Shown here: one piece after another, positions 10,995 to 23,682 of the stretch
How the letters are laid out: every line of letters begins with the position of its first letter
How positions within the stretch are numbered: position 1 is the first letter of the stretch
Assembly (NCBI GenBank): GCA_002104905.1
Contig: MCFE01000448.1
Location: forward strand, 1 to 64,000
Length of the DNA stretch: 64,000 nt
From: Basidiobolus meristosporus CBS 931.73
Lineage: Eukaryota; Basidiobolomycota; Basidiobolomycetes; Basidiobolales; Basidiobolaceae
Direction: 5' to 3'
Notes under the pieces: model-generated
The model's database searches: none
What the model saw: the letters and a program-made list of their open reading frames with translations, nothing else
Told to the model about the DNA's origin: nothing
Made by a program: the position numbers and the translations under genes

Positions 10995-12216
10995 GCTGCA
11001 TCCTGAGCTTCTGCGCAGTTGTCTCGAGCCGAGCATCCTGCCCTCACCACCCCATCACCCTTGCCTTCCACTCGCCCAATGTAACCACCCACAATTAAAG
11101 GAATATTTACTCAGAGGCCAGATGTATTCTCGCATATACTATCCCTTCGATTATCGACTTGGGAGGACGATCAGGCGTCAAGACACGGCAACACCGATCA
11201 TTCCTCCGAACTGACGGTTGCTCCATGCTGAGGCGAAGTCGAAGATTCATAAGCAATCCCGATTTAGTCGAGCAGAGAGCCAACTGTGTGGCGGGGTGCT
11301 TAAGCCGGGCGCCTCGTCTGGATGGCGGGTTGAATCACTGGAAACAGGAACTGCGTATTCGCAGCGCTCAATCCAGGAGCTATTGTTAAGCTGTGTAGCG
11401 CCAGGGAACGAATGGCACACGTTGATATGGCGGAGCTCAAAGGCTTCTGTGATGCAGAGTAATACAGCTTTCCATCTAAGGAGCATGGATCACTGGCAAA
11501 GAGCGCCATGGTTACTCCTTATACAGACCATCTGCCCGGTCTGGAGCCTGTTTCATGGGAATACAGCTCCACAGGGATAATCGCTGATTGCTGTAGGATG
11601 ATCCTCACATGGTCAGCAGCCCGTGATGCAGATGTATTTCGTCCATCTCCTATTCCTCTCCTTCATAGGCAATCCGTCCACTCGGCAGCTATAGAGCGGC
11701 GACGACAGCATCGAGCCCCAGAGAGCGCCCCGAAATGGACTCTGGTCATTCGTGAGATGGCTCCAGAAGGGTTGCATGGATGATTGCCCACCGATTCAAT
11801 CGCCAAGCTTGCAGTGATCATATCCGTGTGCTCCTGTACCAGGAGGGCTGTTGGTGGATATTCAAGGAGTGCCCGTCGATGCCTACATCACTTGCAGCCC
11901 AGGACATCCGGAAAGAAACAATCGCAGATTGATACCCGCTTCGCAGTGGGCGATCCCTACGATGGCCTTTGTTCCCCGAATTCCTTGATCAGGCTGGATA
12001 TAAAATCCCTGCTGTGGATTGGCTTCTTTGTGTTAACTTAGATTCATCAAAGGCTATAGATTAGTCTTTACTCCCAACAATCAATCCAAATAGCCCACAA
12101 AAAAGCCATTCGACGGCGGATTAGAGAAGCCATCCCCTGTTGCCTCGCGACCTCGGCCTGCATTTGGTATAAAAGCACCAGGTGCATCCTCCACCCACAA
12201 ACAGGAACCTTTCATC
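10995..12216. other. Intergenic region between the Rab gene and the Num1-like gene
   Basis: Contains the 3' flank of the Rab gene and the promoter of the PH protein. Overlapping frames of 76-120 codons on both strands (for example 11218-11580) show no domains and no agreement in frame, so I call none. Confidence 0.55.
12168..12174 (+). promoter_or_regulatory. TATA box of the Num1-like gene
   Basis: TATAAAA lies 43 nt upstream of the ATG at 12217 and 136 nt upstream of the alternative ATG at 12310. A start site about 30 nt downstream would make 12217 the first ATG of the mRNA. Confidence 0.55.
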
Positions 12217-15200
12217 TTGCCCGAGCCGCCTCGCTTCCGTGGCCAGACAGTCCCACATAGAGAATTCAGCCAGCATCCCTCCATCCCACCCCTTCACACC
12301 CCTGGCTTGATGACCATAATCGAAGGTGTCTCCGAAGGCGCCTCGCTCCGCATACCTGGGGCCGATTTTTCCTCCGATGACGAAATAGAATACGAGAACG
12401 ACGCCTCGCATGAGCTTATCATGGGATACGACTCGAACCAGAACTCCCCCCAGCCCACCATGAGGCGCTTCCGCAGTTTCTCGGCAGGAAAGCTGGTTGT
12501 CCCGTCCAATCTGACTGCAGAGACCCAGCTGCGGGATTTGGAGGCACGTCTGGTGGAGAAAGAGAATGAAGTGCTGCTAGCAGCAGACATTGGCCAGGTG
12601 TTGCTCAAGGAGATCGACAGCTTGAAGCACAAGCTGACGATTTATGAGCAGAACCGGACATCCGACGAACTGAATCAGGAGATCGAAGCGAAGCATGCCG
12701 AGACTCTACAAAAGTTGAGGACGTTTCGTGTGGAAGCCGAAATCTACACCTGCTCCTTCGAAAAGCCCAACAAAAACGGCAACAGTCCCTACGGTGCCGG
12801 GCGCAGGGGCGAGCGCTCCGTCACACCCCAGCTGCCAGGCATGACCGATAGCGAGCTAGACCTGGCGAGGATACCCAGCCCCACGATGCTTCCCACTAAG
12901 AACACCACTAGCACGCTGCACAGCGAGATCAACCGGTCGGTGGAGGTGGGTGAGAATCTCATGAGGTTGTCCCGGCAACTCCAAGCAAAGCTGTTGGAAG
13001 CAGAACGAGAGTCGCTCAACCTGGCCGAGAGAGTGACCGACCAGGAGAGACAAACGATGGCGTTCAAGATGCAGTTGGTCCGTGGGGCCGAAAGCGAAGG
13101 TAGGCGTGCAGACGATATACACCCATGTGGTTGCCATTAACCCAGATTCTGATCTGATATTCTAGCCAAGTCGCAAGAAACGAGCTGGAACCTGGAGCTC
13201 TCCAACCAGGAGCTGCAGACACAGGTCGAGGAGCTGGAGCAGGTGATGCAGAAGCTGACCAATGATCATGTGCGCCTTCAAGAGGCACTGAATCATGCCC
13301 GAGAGTCGATTGAAATGCTTCACCTGAAGGAAGAGAAGATGACCCAGACCATGGAGAGGACCAAGACCCGGCATGAACAGGAGTTGACGGGTGTGCGAAA
13401 GTTGGTGACCACGCTCCAAGGGGAAAAGGCCGAGTTGCAACGACGACTGGAGGAGGCCAAACAGGAGCGGAACGCAAAAGCCTGCAAACACACCGGAAAA
13501 TATCTCAACCATGCAGTGGCCACCCTGGACACCAGGACCGTTGGGCACGACTCGACCCTGGACCTATCCGACGGCCACGACCACTCTCCGATACGTTCGC
13601 CATCCCCATCGCCGTTTGCCGGAAATGCCCCTGGACAGACGCTGCAGGTTGAGACCTTACGTGGGTCGCTAAACCATGCGCACAGGACCATCGCTAGCCT
13701 TCGTGCCTGCTTACACCGCGAGAAGATCGAAAAATTGGAGCTCAAGAAGATGCTTTCCGAGAACCAGGAGGCCTTGGAGAATTTGCAGCAGGACTCGCTC
13801 TTAGAAGCCGAGGGTGATTCGACGATACGGTCGTTCAATGACTGCGAGACGCCTCGTAGATCGATGCCCAAAAAAGCGCGGCATAGAAAGCGTGGCAACA
13901 AAAGAGCGTCTGCCCCTGTGCTCCCTAACCGCCGTCTGCGTTTCCCAAGCACAAGTGACGGTCTTTATTCTTCGGAGGAGACCTCTTCCACCTTTGACGA
14001 GAGCCCATCCTATAAGCAATCCATCAATTCGTTGAAACGCGAAATACCGACTGCCAAGCTTGAGCCCCCGGTTATCAAGGAGACCGTGTCTTCTTCCGAT
14101 GGCGATCAACGGACCGCCGAGCTAAGCGCCAGGAGGAACACCAGAAATCCGTTGGCAAGGCGGTCAGCCCACATCCCGCAGCCCAACAGAGATCTACTCA
14201 ATGAGTTGTCCATGGTCGATGGCAACCAGCCCGATGACCCGACTGGAAGCCATGACCAAGTTCCCACCCAAAGTGGCCGCTCGAATGGCGATACCAGCGG
14301 TAAAGAAAGCCAAATCCTTCGCAACCTGACTGCAAAGGCTTTCCCCAACCTCTGCGACAAGTGTGGATCCATCGTGGAATCACTGATTAGCGGGCACTAT
14401 GCATCCTCTGTTGCTGAGAGCCCCGAAGACACCTTCGCCTCGAAGGAGACGACTCCCGGAGCGGAAGATGAAGCTATAGCTCTGGTCGAGGAGCTCCGTG
14501 GGAAGCAGGAAGGCCTGGGGAAAGACAGAGACTCTCCAATGGCGAATGCCGAAGATGCAAATGAACTCAGTGGTGAGTTGGCTGCAGATGGCCAGCAGCT
14601 GCTTTCCAAGGTCGTCACCAGTGCGAACGCCGCTCCCATTCAAGCCGAATCGCAACCTAAATTGAGCGTTTCGGTCGACCAACCCCCGCCTCGACCTACC
14701 ACCTTGCCCCCGGCCGAGCTGATGGCGCTGACCAAGAGCCCGATAACACTTCGCAATTCAGATGCGCACGAAGGGGAGCCTGCCCGCACCCTCAATCCTA
14801 AGCGACCGCCCATCCCCACCTCGATGCTGCAGCCTGCGGGCTCCAGAAAGCGAACACACTCGAAGGGGAAACGGGCCTTTTATGGCAAGGAGATCGACAC
14901 CGAGATGGACAGCAGCATGAGCTCACGCCCCACCTCGAAGCGTTACTCTCAGCCAGCGCTGGATGACAGCTACTCCAGATATCAGCCACTCCGCAGACCA
15001 AATGCTCAAGCGATGCACCATGGCACGATGAACTCCTGCGGCACGGAATCAAGCTACTTTGGGGATGAGGCCTCGTGGTCTGAGCGTCGACGAACCTTCT
15101 CGGCCGACCCAGCCATCATCCATGCCATCACCCAGGCGATGATCGGCAACTTCATGTACAAGTACACCAGAAAGGCGATTGGAAATGGGATCAGTGAGAA

Positions 15201-15798
15201 GAAACATAAGAGGTACTTCTGGATCCACCCGTACACAAAGACCATCAACTGGAGCGAAGAGCAGCCCGGCCCAGAGAAGACGTACACCAGGAACAGCGCC
15301 AAGTCCAAATCAGCCTATGTGAAGTCGGTGCGAGTGGTTCAGGAACCGTTGTCACCGACCTCGCCAACCACTCAGGATCAAGCAGGCTACGAGTATAGCT
15401 TGATCGTGGAGACATCAACGCGCGAGCTCAAGATCAAGGCGATGGATTCCGAGAAGCACGATGTATGGCTGCTGGCTCTGACATACATCCAGACACGCCA
15501 GGTGATTTCCGAGGGCGCAGCGGACTATCCCCAGATTGCCGAAACCCCGCTCGAGCGGAACAGCCGGCCAGCGCTACCAGTGTTCCCCCCTAGCTCCACC
15601 ACGTCCAGCCCGCAGTCTCTGTCGAAGAAGCGAAGCCTGACCAGGCTATTCAAGAGACCCAGCAAGCCCAATCTGCACGGGACGTTGGCCACCATGGAGT
15701 TCCCACCCAGTGCCGAGGATCTTGAGGCGCTCGAGGACATAAGAAAGTGCTGCAACGGCAAGCATGACATCAACCGGTTGGAGACAGTGACGCACTAG
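12217..15798 (+). CDS. Num1/Mcp5/ApsA-type cortical anchor with coiled coils and a C-terminal PH domain
   Basis: Two exons, 12217-13099 and 13166-15798, joined across a 66-nt intron (GTAGGC..CTAG, phase 1), give 1171 residues. Residues about 95-150 and 230-400 are rich in heptad-like Leu/Glu/Lys/Gln patterns typical of coiled coils; a long disordered Ser/Pro-rich middle follows. At about 945-1085 lies a PH domain of the Mcp5/Num1 class: the segment ITQAMIGNFMYKYTRK, then KKHKRYFWIHPYTKTINWS, and a C-terminal helix with KHDVWLLALTYI. In this family the PH domain binds plasma-membrane phosphoinositides and the coiled coil captures dynein (and mitochondria) at the cortex for nuclear positioning. 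The start may instead be ATG 12310, which would remove 31 residues. The family is known up to several thousand residues; this one lacks the long internal repeats of yeast Num1. Confidence 0.88.
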
Positions 15799-17549
15799 AG
15801 GAACCTTATAGCAACACGAGCCTGGAGTGCGCCGCCACCTGGTGACTCCAGCTTCGGTCGATGTAGAATCACCTAATCTCCATAACCTAATACTGTGTAT
15901 AATGTCATCCATTGAATTTTTTACCCCGCCTCTCATACCCGCCACTCTACCCACTACTGGCCTCAGTCTCGGGAAATCCCGCCTGTTGCTCTGGCTGCCT
16001 CAACCCGGCTAGCTAGCGTAGTATGGTCAGGATGCCCAACTAGAATGGGCTTAATGTAAGCAGCCTTGAGATCTAGCCGAATCTAATCATTACCATCCCA
16101 AAACCCAGCATTCACGGCTGTGGCCGGACATTCTTTATTGAACTTCGAGCCACACCATATAACTCAGTAACCAGATCTAAATAAACATCCAAGGTAACCG
16201 GTGAGAACCGGGCCGCATATCGATGCAGGGCGCCCGATGCTGCTAGGTCTTGGCTACACATGTGTACATTTCGTGTGCGTTTGCGAGGATCGGATGAAAA
16301 AGGCCAACCAGGCAACCATGATGGAGAAGCCATGGGAGTAAAGAGCGCTGCTTCCCCCATGCACTGCCGCTAGCCAAGAGCAAACCCCAATGCCGGTTGG
16401 TGGGGCAGTAAACATTGAAGCACCCCCGTGGCGATGCGTAGCGCCACCGTATCCCTACGTGCGCTTCAACCAACGAACCCTGGCACACCAGTAGACAGCA
16501 TCATGTGTCGTTCGTAAACAGCCGAGCCAGGCGGATTTGGTAAGGTGGATAGTTCGTGCCTGATTCAGCCAAATCCAGGTTCAATTAGGCCATAGCTTTC
16601 AGGCTGCGCTGAAAGTCATCAGGATTTGAGCAATAGACTGAGCTCAACCGAGCCTTGCGTGCTTCTGCCCAGCGTGGCCATGAACCCACACCGGCAGATA
16701 GCGCCTCACGGGATGCTTCATGTAAACGAGCCCGAGCGAGGGGATCGCCTGGGGGGGGTGCTGACTAATCTGTCTTCTGCCCTCTACCCCTGGCCCGTTT
16801 CCCAACCCGACCCCCTGTGCTGCTGCCTAGTCTAACGCCGGAGTGTGCTGATCTACCGACTCCCAGGCGAACACCCACTAGACCAGATCCGCACTCGGCG
16901 TGGATGAATGCGAGTTGGTGCCAGTTGGGTGTGAACAATCAGCCATGCATGCATGCATGCTTGGCTTCGATTAAGGATAGATTAGGCAACCTCAGCAGGA
17001 ATTCATTTGTGCAACCATTTCAGCCTTTCATCTGATTTCCTGCCTCAACAAGCTTGCCCAACCAAATGGCTACGATGAAGGAAAGATCACAAATGTGGAA
17101 AACTCGTTGATTGCCTGCTTCAATGGCGTAGATGGGATTGAAGCCGAGCTGGGTCCTGTGGATTGCCATGGTTTCTGTGATGGGCGTTGTATGGACCGTT
17201 CTGCTTCAATCATACGGTGCCTTGCCTGAAGTGCGGGTATTTTGTGTTGATAATTTACAGATTTCCTGCTTTCTTATGCCTGCATCTACCTGATGCCAAA
17301 CAAATTGCCCTTGTAGACCAGGGTTTGCTTTCTACTCTTTCTGGATCCCATATCTCAGCGTTCTCTCTTCAGGTGCAATCCTTTAATATTCCGAACATCC
17401 TGCCACACTGCTTCAAGAGCCCCTCCTTCACCACCACCACCCACAACCAGCACTCACTCACTCACTCACTCACTCACTCACGCACTCACTCGACTTGTTC
17501 ACACTGCGCCATTCCCACCTGAGCCGTTGAACTCTACTCTTTTAGAACT
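15799..17549. other. Intergenic region between the Num1-like and ankyrin-DIL genes
   Basis: Holds the 3' flank of the PH-protein gene and the upstream region of the next gene. Simple repeats are (GCAT)n at 16943-16960 and (CACT)n at 17451-17491, the latter in the pyrimidine-rich leader just before the ATG at 17550. Open frames of up to 111 codons show no domains. No transposon or RNA gene was seen. Confidence 0.6.
17451..17491. repeat. (CACT)n tetranucleotide tract in the 5' leader
   Basis: About nine CACT units with one interruption (CGCACT), ending some 60 nt upstream of the ankyrin-DIL start codon. Confidence 0.85.
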
Positions 17550-20256
17550 ATGGGTTCCTTCAACTACGAAGACAACGACCAACATGGGCCCCCACTGGAC
17601 ACCAAAAAGCCCAGCGCGCTGACGTTGAAGATCGACACGAAGATTGACTGCGACCAGCCAGACTACCATCTGAATGAGGGCGCAGAAACCACCACTCCCT
17701 ACTCTGCAACCTTCTGTGAGAACCGCGTCTCGAATTCCACCACTGATACCCTCGTCACCCCAACACATTGCCCAACTGGCCAGCCCGAGCTGACCAGCGC
17801 CAAAGGAGAGAGCCCGAGAACGGCAGGGGTGGGCCGGGACTTCAAATTGACCATATCAACCAGCTTCAAAAGCTCGAAGACGGTGTCGCCCTTGGTGTCG
17901 ACGAAAACCACCAGCACCGATGCCTTTTCCATCCTGAGCCCCATGTCCCCCAGCCTGCTGCAGTATGCGGAGCAGTTCGAGGATGAGGAGGAGATACTCA
18001 ATGGAAGCTCGCTGTCAGAGGAGCAGAAGAAGCTAAAGCTAACCAGGATCCTGCGCAGAGCCTCCTCCAACGGGGACGGCAAGCGGGTCAACCGAATCCT
18101 GTCCATCGCCAGGCCGTACATCGACTTGGATGGGCAGGATGACGACGGAACCAACCCGCTGATCTACGCCTCGTGCTTCGGCTATTTGGATGTGGTGTTT
18201 GCTCTGCTTCAAGCGGGCGCCAACCCCAACGCTCAGGACAAATGTGAGGGTGTTTGTTTTCCCTGAGCACCCCCATTATCGTCACTAACCTCCTTTCCTT
18301 CGAATTCTCCTAGCTGGCTGGACCGCTCTGATGTGGGCAACGAATAATCACCACGATGCCATCGTGTGCATGCTAGTCGAGCACGGAGCCTCCACCACCT
18401 CCAAGTCGGCCACCGGCCGAACGGTCATGGACTTTGTGAATCACGGCATCAACCAAGACCCCATCCAAAACCGGCGGATCGCCGAGCTTCTCTCCGACGT
18501 GCACGAGAACAAGACCGAGCGGAAGCCGGCCAACCGGATCTCCGCCTACTACAACTCCTCCCGAAAGGAGCTGGGAAGCATCATCGCCGAGACGGACATC
18601 CTGTACAAAATGGCCATGAACAACGTGAACGGGAACGAGATGGACCTGGCCAACTTCAGGATCAACGACTCCGGGGTAAGTCACTTGTCCAGGCGAGCGC
18701 GACCCCACCGCTGACGCTGACCTTCCCATTTGGCATGTAGGAAGTGGAGGGGAACTTCGAGGAGTTTGTGTGGGACCACATCCAGCCCGACCAGATATTC
18801 GTGTTCTCGCCTACCAAGCTGCCCAGCCTGCTCAACAAGGTGATTTCCCGCATGAAGCCCCACTACACCCCCGAGCACAAGTTCATCCCGGCGAATGTCC
18901 TGTTCCTCGCCGCCCGATACGCCCACAGCCTGGTGGGCCCTGAACTGTTGGACGAGCTACTGTCCGACACCGTGCGGCTGACGCAAAAGGTGGTCCAGGT
19001 ATGTGTTCACCACTGGGGGGGGGGAGTGCCCCCCTTCGCTGCAGAATACTCGGCTAACCAGTCTCGTTTGACAGGTCGCGGAGGACGACATGTCCCTGCT
19101 GGCGTTCTGGATCTCCAACTGCACCCTTCTCCTGTACTACCTGAAGAGAGACGGCGAGCTGAGTGTTCAGACGCTGGACAGACAGGTGGACCTGTCCGAG
19201 CTGGTAGAGAAAACATACCGGATCTTCGTGCGTGGGGTGCAGCAGAAGATAGAGGAGGTGATCGAGTCGGCCATGCTGTCGTACGACACCCTGCCCGGTC
19301 TGAACGAGGTGAAGTTCGCCGGGGAGAAGAGGAGGTTCTTCTTTCCCTGCATGCGAAGCACCACCCCCAACTCGACCATCGGCAGCACCGGGTCGAACTC
19401 GCAGAAGCACAAACGACGGGTCTCCCAGAGGGCCACCATTCTGCCGCGTCAGAAGCCGGCCTCCCCGAGAACCATCAATTGTATATTGTCGTCGACGTTG
19501 ATCGTTTTGCAGACGTACGAGGTGCACCCCAACATCATCCACTCCACCTTGAACCAGCTGCTCCACTTCGTCTCCGGGGAGATGTTCAACTCCATCATCA
19601 CCCAAAAGGAGTACTGCTCCAGGTACAAGGCCATCCAGATCCGCATGAACCTCTCGGTCATCGAGGAGTGGGTGCTGGACAACAAGTTGCCGAAGGAGCT
19701 GAACGAGAACTTCCAGGACCTGCGGAACCTGCTCCAGCTGATCCAGTGTCTGTCCCAGCAGACCGACCTCCTCAGCTTCACCGAGATGATGGACAAGATG
19801 GAGTACATGAACCTTCCCCAGATCCTCATGGTGGTCAGACTTTACAATTACGAGGTCGATGAGGTCCAGCTACCCGAGAGCCTGTCCACCTTCCTCCTCG
19901 ATCTGGTGGAAAAGGAGAAGGTGGGCTCCTCGGAATCGAGCCCGCCACCCGCCGGCGACGGGTCCGATCCCTCTATCCCATCGAGCGCTAACGGCGATGC
20001 CGGCCCAGTCGCCACCACCACCGCCACCGCCGATGATACCGCCATCACCGCCGCCGACCCATCGGACGCACCACCCGGCCCGAATCGAGGGGTGGCGGAG
20101 ATGGAGGAGTTGAAAGACCCCGAGAAGCTGCTACCCTTCACCTTACCAACGTTGGCCGAGATGCTCTCCGGCTGGGGGAGGGAGGAGTTCCACGAGTACG
20201 TGCCATTCCTACCCGAAGATTTCCTCCGCCAGGTGGACGAGGAGTTCGAGAATTGA
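17550..20256 (+). CDS. Ankyrin-repeat and dilute (DIL) domain protein
   Basis: Four exons: 17550-18243, 18314-18675, 18741-18998 and 19075-20256, with introns of 70, 65 and 76 nt (GT..AG, phases consistent), give 831 residues. After a disordered N-terminus, two ankyrin repeats occupy about residues 198-260 (DGTNPLIYASCFGYLDVV, then SGWTALMWATNNHHDAIV across the first intron). The second half is a DIL domain: segments such as ANVLFLAARYAHSL, LLAFWISNCTLLLYYLKRDG, LLHFVSGEMFNSIITQKEYC and LNENFQDLRNLLQLIQCL are characteristic of the class V myosin cargo-binding tail. There is no motor domain. Fungi are known to encode such ankyrin-DIL proteins; their role is poorly described, presumably in vesicle or polarity traffic. 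The C-terminus (about 700-770) is a Pro/Ala/Thr linker followed by an acidic end. A possible AATAAA lies at 20595-20600. Confidence 0.9.
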
Positions 20257-21055
20257 ATGAACCATCCTTCCATCCTTCCACTCGTTTCTATTCTACCTTC
20301 ATCGTACATCCATGAGATTCCCCCCCATCCTTCCCTCCCCACCTCTTACGAACCACCAGTTGGTCCGTGTGAATCGTCCGTGGGCCCGGCCCATCTCATG
20401 CGCCCGCTTCCCCTCCGGTGAACTGCCCAGTCGTCTCGTCTCGTCACCTAGGTTCCCCTTTGTCCAGAGCTCATCCGTCCTTGTATGACCATCCCCCAAT
20501 CCTACCACCACCGCCTACACTTCGCCACCACCCTATAGAGCAGAGGTCCCCCCTCTTCATCAGGGCCCCTCTGAACCATTTAACCTCATGGATAAATAAA
20601 TCGCTCCTGCGTACTACCCACGTCATGGTCCCGTCCTCCCCCCTCCTCTAGACCGCCCACGGGTTGACCCCCTGGTGGGGGATGGTGGCGGCGTGTATGC
20701 AAAGAGATCAAACTTGCAGTTCGAATGGTACACTGCTGGTATCTTGCTTGCATCCATGGGGTGTTCGGTTGGTGTTCCACCGGGATTCATCCCGGGAGTT
20801 TATCCTGTGTGGAAACCTCCGGAGCCACTCGCCATGCTCGGGATGAAGGTTGAACTTCCACCTGGATCGTGCCGGCATCGTGCCAGTCTTTCGCCACCTT
20901 GGGACATGCCCAAACGATCCGGATGGCTCGCAGGCCTTCACTGATCCAAGGAACTAGCCAATATCTTTCAAACACATCCCTTTGACAACAACTCGCAACT
21001 TGGCCCCAACTCAAGCAAAATCCTGTGGTGTACAAAGGATCTGGGTGTAAAGTCA
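20257..21055. other. 3' flank of the last host gene and host/transposon boundary
   Basis: GC-rich, CpG-containing sequence continues to about 20.95 kb and then gives way to AT-richer, CpG-poor repeat DNA. A 89-codon frame at 20675-20944 has no recognisable features. I see no gene here. Confidence 0.6.
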
Positions 21056-22384
21056 ACCAGTGTAGAAGGGATGCTTGGACATGAGTCTAAATGTTCGGAG
21101 ACCTTTCTTAACCACATCACTTCCTTTGTGGCCCCACAGGCTGCCATACACTCTGCCTCTGTGGTGGAAAGTGCAATGGATGGTTGCTTTCTTGAATTCC
21201 ACAGGAGTGTTTATGCATACAAATTGGTTTGTTTCCATTGAAACTTCAGTTGTAGCTCAATCACCAATTATACTGACCTATACAAGTCCCTATGCCCAGC
21301 ACCAACATTGAGCTCAACCCCACACTCAACAAGTAACCCCATTAATATCCATCCATCAATCAGTGTGCCTACTGTAACACCTTGTGCCCATGACTTTGGT
21401 GGGTACCCTGCAGCTTCATGCTATTGTTCATTCACCAGTTCCTACATGTCCTGGTCTTCAGCTGGCACTGCAAGGCCTAGCACCTCATCTGCCAGCTGTT
21501 GCAATTAATCCCTGCAATGTTCAAGTGCACTGTCTTGAGCACCACACTTAAAGAAGTGCTGCAACCACTTGACATACCTGTTACTGTTCCAAAATTCCAC
21601 CATAGGCATTGTGACATTCCTCAGACTTCCTGACATTGCTGCTTTGCATGGGATCTCCACTATGCCTACAATAGAGGATGTAGAGGCAGTGATAGACAAG
21701 TTGCATTTCTCTGCAAGCTGATCTACCTTACCAGGGTGTAGCTTGACCAGCACCTTTCAAGCCCAGGAGAGAACTGCCATCATCTTGTTGGCAATTGATC
21801 TTGGCAACTAGAGGATTCAAACCGCTTTATATTGATGGCATTGGTGGGTGAGAACTGCGGCCTTTTTCTTGCACCTTTCTGCCTCTGGCTTGGATAGACT
21901 TGTCTTCCATTCTCTTTCACTTTCCCTTCACCTTTATCACTGCCAGGCTCTTCACTGCAACTTCACCAGGTGATTCTTATATTGACTATACCTTCCCTAT
22001 GACAAATACTACACCGGTGCATACATACCTGCCTGCTTATCCCTGACTAGTACTCTTCAGGCTACCTTACACTTCTCTACCACTTGTTATCTCTTTCTGC
22101 CCTGCTTTTGACCGGCTCTCAAGGCAGCCACTGGTTTTTAGCCATGGTATTTTTGTTCTGATGCCTTTGATTGTTTCTAACATTCTGAGATATTTTCTGA
22201 GCAAAACCCATTTGCTTGTATGAGTTCTGGATGAGGCCAATGGAGCAGGTCAAGTGCATACTGCTTGCCTTGAGCTTTTGATGGTTCCATGGTATGCCAG
22301 TCATACAATGATGACATGCCAGACTTCTTACAGCCTCCTAAATACTAGCCTATTCTTCATTGTTGCACCCAATGGCATCAGGGA
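21056..22384 (-). mobile_element. Family X repeat, downstream part (decayed)
   Basis: Minus-strand remnant of an unclassified coding repeat also found at 26.6-28.6, 34.1-34.6 and 46.1-47.0 kb. Recognisable pieces are a segment with GIPWNHQKLKAS near 22.25 kb (paralogue at about 27.22 kb reads GIPWDHQEFKAK) and, near 21.5-21.75 kb, VEFWNSNRYVKWLQHFFK (paralogue near 28.15 kb VEFWNINRHNKRLQHFFK). Between and after them the frame is broken by stops. Plus-strand sequence near 21.25-21.35 kb repeats at 24.82-24.92 kb and, inverted, at 28.4 and 34.4 kb. It continues beyond the LTR pair at 22385-23682 into 23683-23917. Confidence 0.7.
22380..22384. repeat. Left target-site duplication AGGGA of the LTR pair
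   Basis: AGGGA immediately precedes the TGTTGT end of the first LTR and recurs at 23683-23687 immediately after the second LTR. Confidence 0.75.
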
Positions 22385-23682
22385 TGTTGTATCCTAGGGA
22401 AAACATGAATCAAACTCTTAAATAGTTTAACCAAACCAAAGGGACAGTCAAGTGCAGAATCTCAAAATTGTCAGAGAGTGGTGGAAATATCAGTGGAGAG
22501 ATTCTGGACAAACATTGGTGTTGTATATAGCTGGGTTTGGCTATAAAGGCAACAGAGTTGGTTTGCTATACAGGCTAGGCTTGGTGCTCCTAGGAGTGCC
22601 AGATATGCTAGGCTTGGGTGGAAACTAGAACAGAGTTGTTGAATTCCTAATTTTGCTCAGACCCAATCCTAATTTTGTTGAGACACACACTAAACCAAAA
22701 GGTTCACCAAACCTTATTAATACTTCTCTGATCAAGTTGAATTAGTAAGCACCAAGGGACTGGATTAATTGAAATAAACTTGGTTGCTGATAGGTACATA
22801 AGATAAATAAAAATTGCATCATCAATCAGCTGATGTGATGGCAACTGCTAAGTGGTTGGATAGATCTCAGATGCTAATCATTTAGGAAGACCTGGCAGAT
22901 AAGTTGATAATGTAATGGCCATGCAAGAATTGATCCAGCGTGACAGCTAAAAATAGATTCAGTGGTAGGATAAAAGGAACCATTGTTGTATCCAAGAGAA
23001 AAGTGTAATAAAACTCTTGAATGAGTTAACTTAACCTAAGTGACAACTAAGCGCAGAATCTTAGAATTGTCAAGGGTGACAGAAATATTAGCAGAGAGGT
23101 TCTGGTCTAATATTGGCTTGGTATATAGTTGAGTTGGGCTATAAAGGCAACAGAGTTGGTTTTCAATACAGGCTAGGCTTGGTGTTCTTGGGAATGCTAG
23201 ATATGCTAGGCCTGGGTGGAAACTAGAATGGAATTGTTGAGTTCTTAATTTTGCTGAGGCACAATCTTGATTTTGTTGAGACACACACCAAACCAAAAGG
23301 TCCAGTAATCTTTATTTATACTTTTCTGATCAAGTTGAATTAGTAAGTGCCAAGAGACTGGACTAATTGAAATCTGTTTGGGTGTTGATAGGTGCATAAG
23401 ATAAGTGAGAAATTGTATCATTAATCAGCTGATGTCTTGACAACTACTAAGTGGTTGGATGGATCTCAGATGACTAATCCTTTGGAAAGACTTAGCAAAT
23501 CAGTTGAGGATGTAATGACCACTGGAAAGTTGATCAGGTGTGACAGCTAAAAATAGATTCTGAGAAGTGATAAAATAAACCATAACAGGGATTGGTTATG
23601 TTTGGCTTAGGGAACATCAGTTAGGGTACTTAATTTTCTAATGCAGAAAATTGGCTAAGTTTTCAAATTCTGATGCACAACA
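22385..23682 (+). mobile_element. Two head-to-tail LTRs without an interior (LTR family of about 700 bp)
   Basis: Unit 1 (22385-22983, 599 bp) and unit 2 (22984-23682, 699 bp) start with TGTTGTATCC and are clearly homologous along their length; unit 2 ends ACAACA. Unit 1 lacks the last 100 bp or so of unit 2. The pair is flanked by AGGGA on both sides, so it occupies a single insertion site. Related copies are 38796-39488 (693 bp) and an inverted truncated copy near 47090-47520. No coding sequence lies between the units. LTR orientation is arbitrary because no polypurine tract or primer site can be assigned. An internal deletion or recombination between LTRs would explain the structure. Confidence 0.75.

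Noticed and set aside
11218-11580. 120-codon frame downstream of the Rab gene
   Set aside because: Overlaps similar-length frames on both strands and shows no recognisable feature.
13243-13245. Separate gene starting at 13243 for the PH protein
   Set aside because: The codon there is GTG and the frame joins perfectly to the upstream exon across a 66-nt GT..AG intron.
16540-16620. tRNA-like B-box (GGTTCAATT)
   Set aside because: No matching A-box, acceptor stem or anticodon arm could be folded around it.
20675-20944. 89-codon frame at the compartment boundary
   Set aside because: No family resemblance; too short and isolated to support.
22385-23682. Satellite DNA
   Set aside because: Two units share a target duplication and TG..CA ends, and single copies elsewhere interrupt other elements, which fits LTRs better than a tandem satellite.
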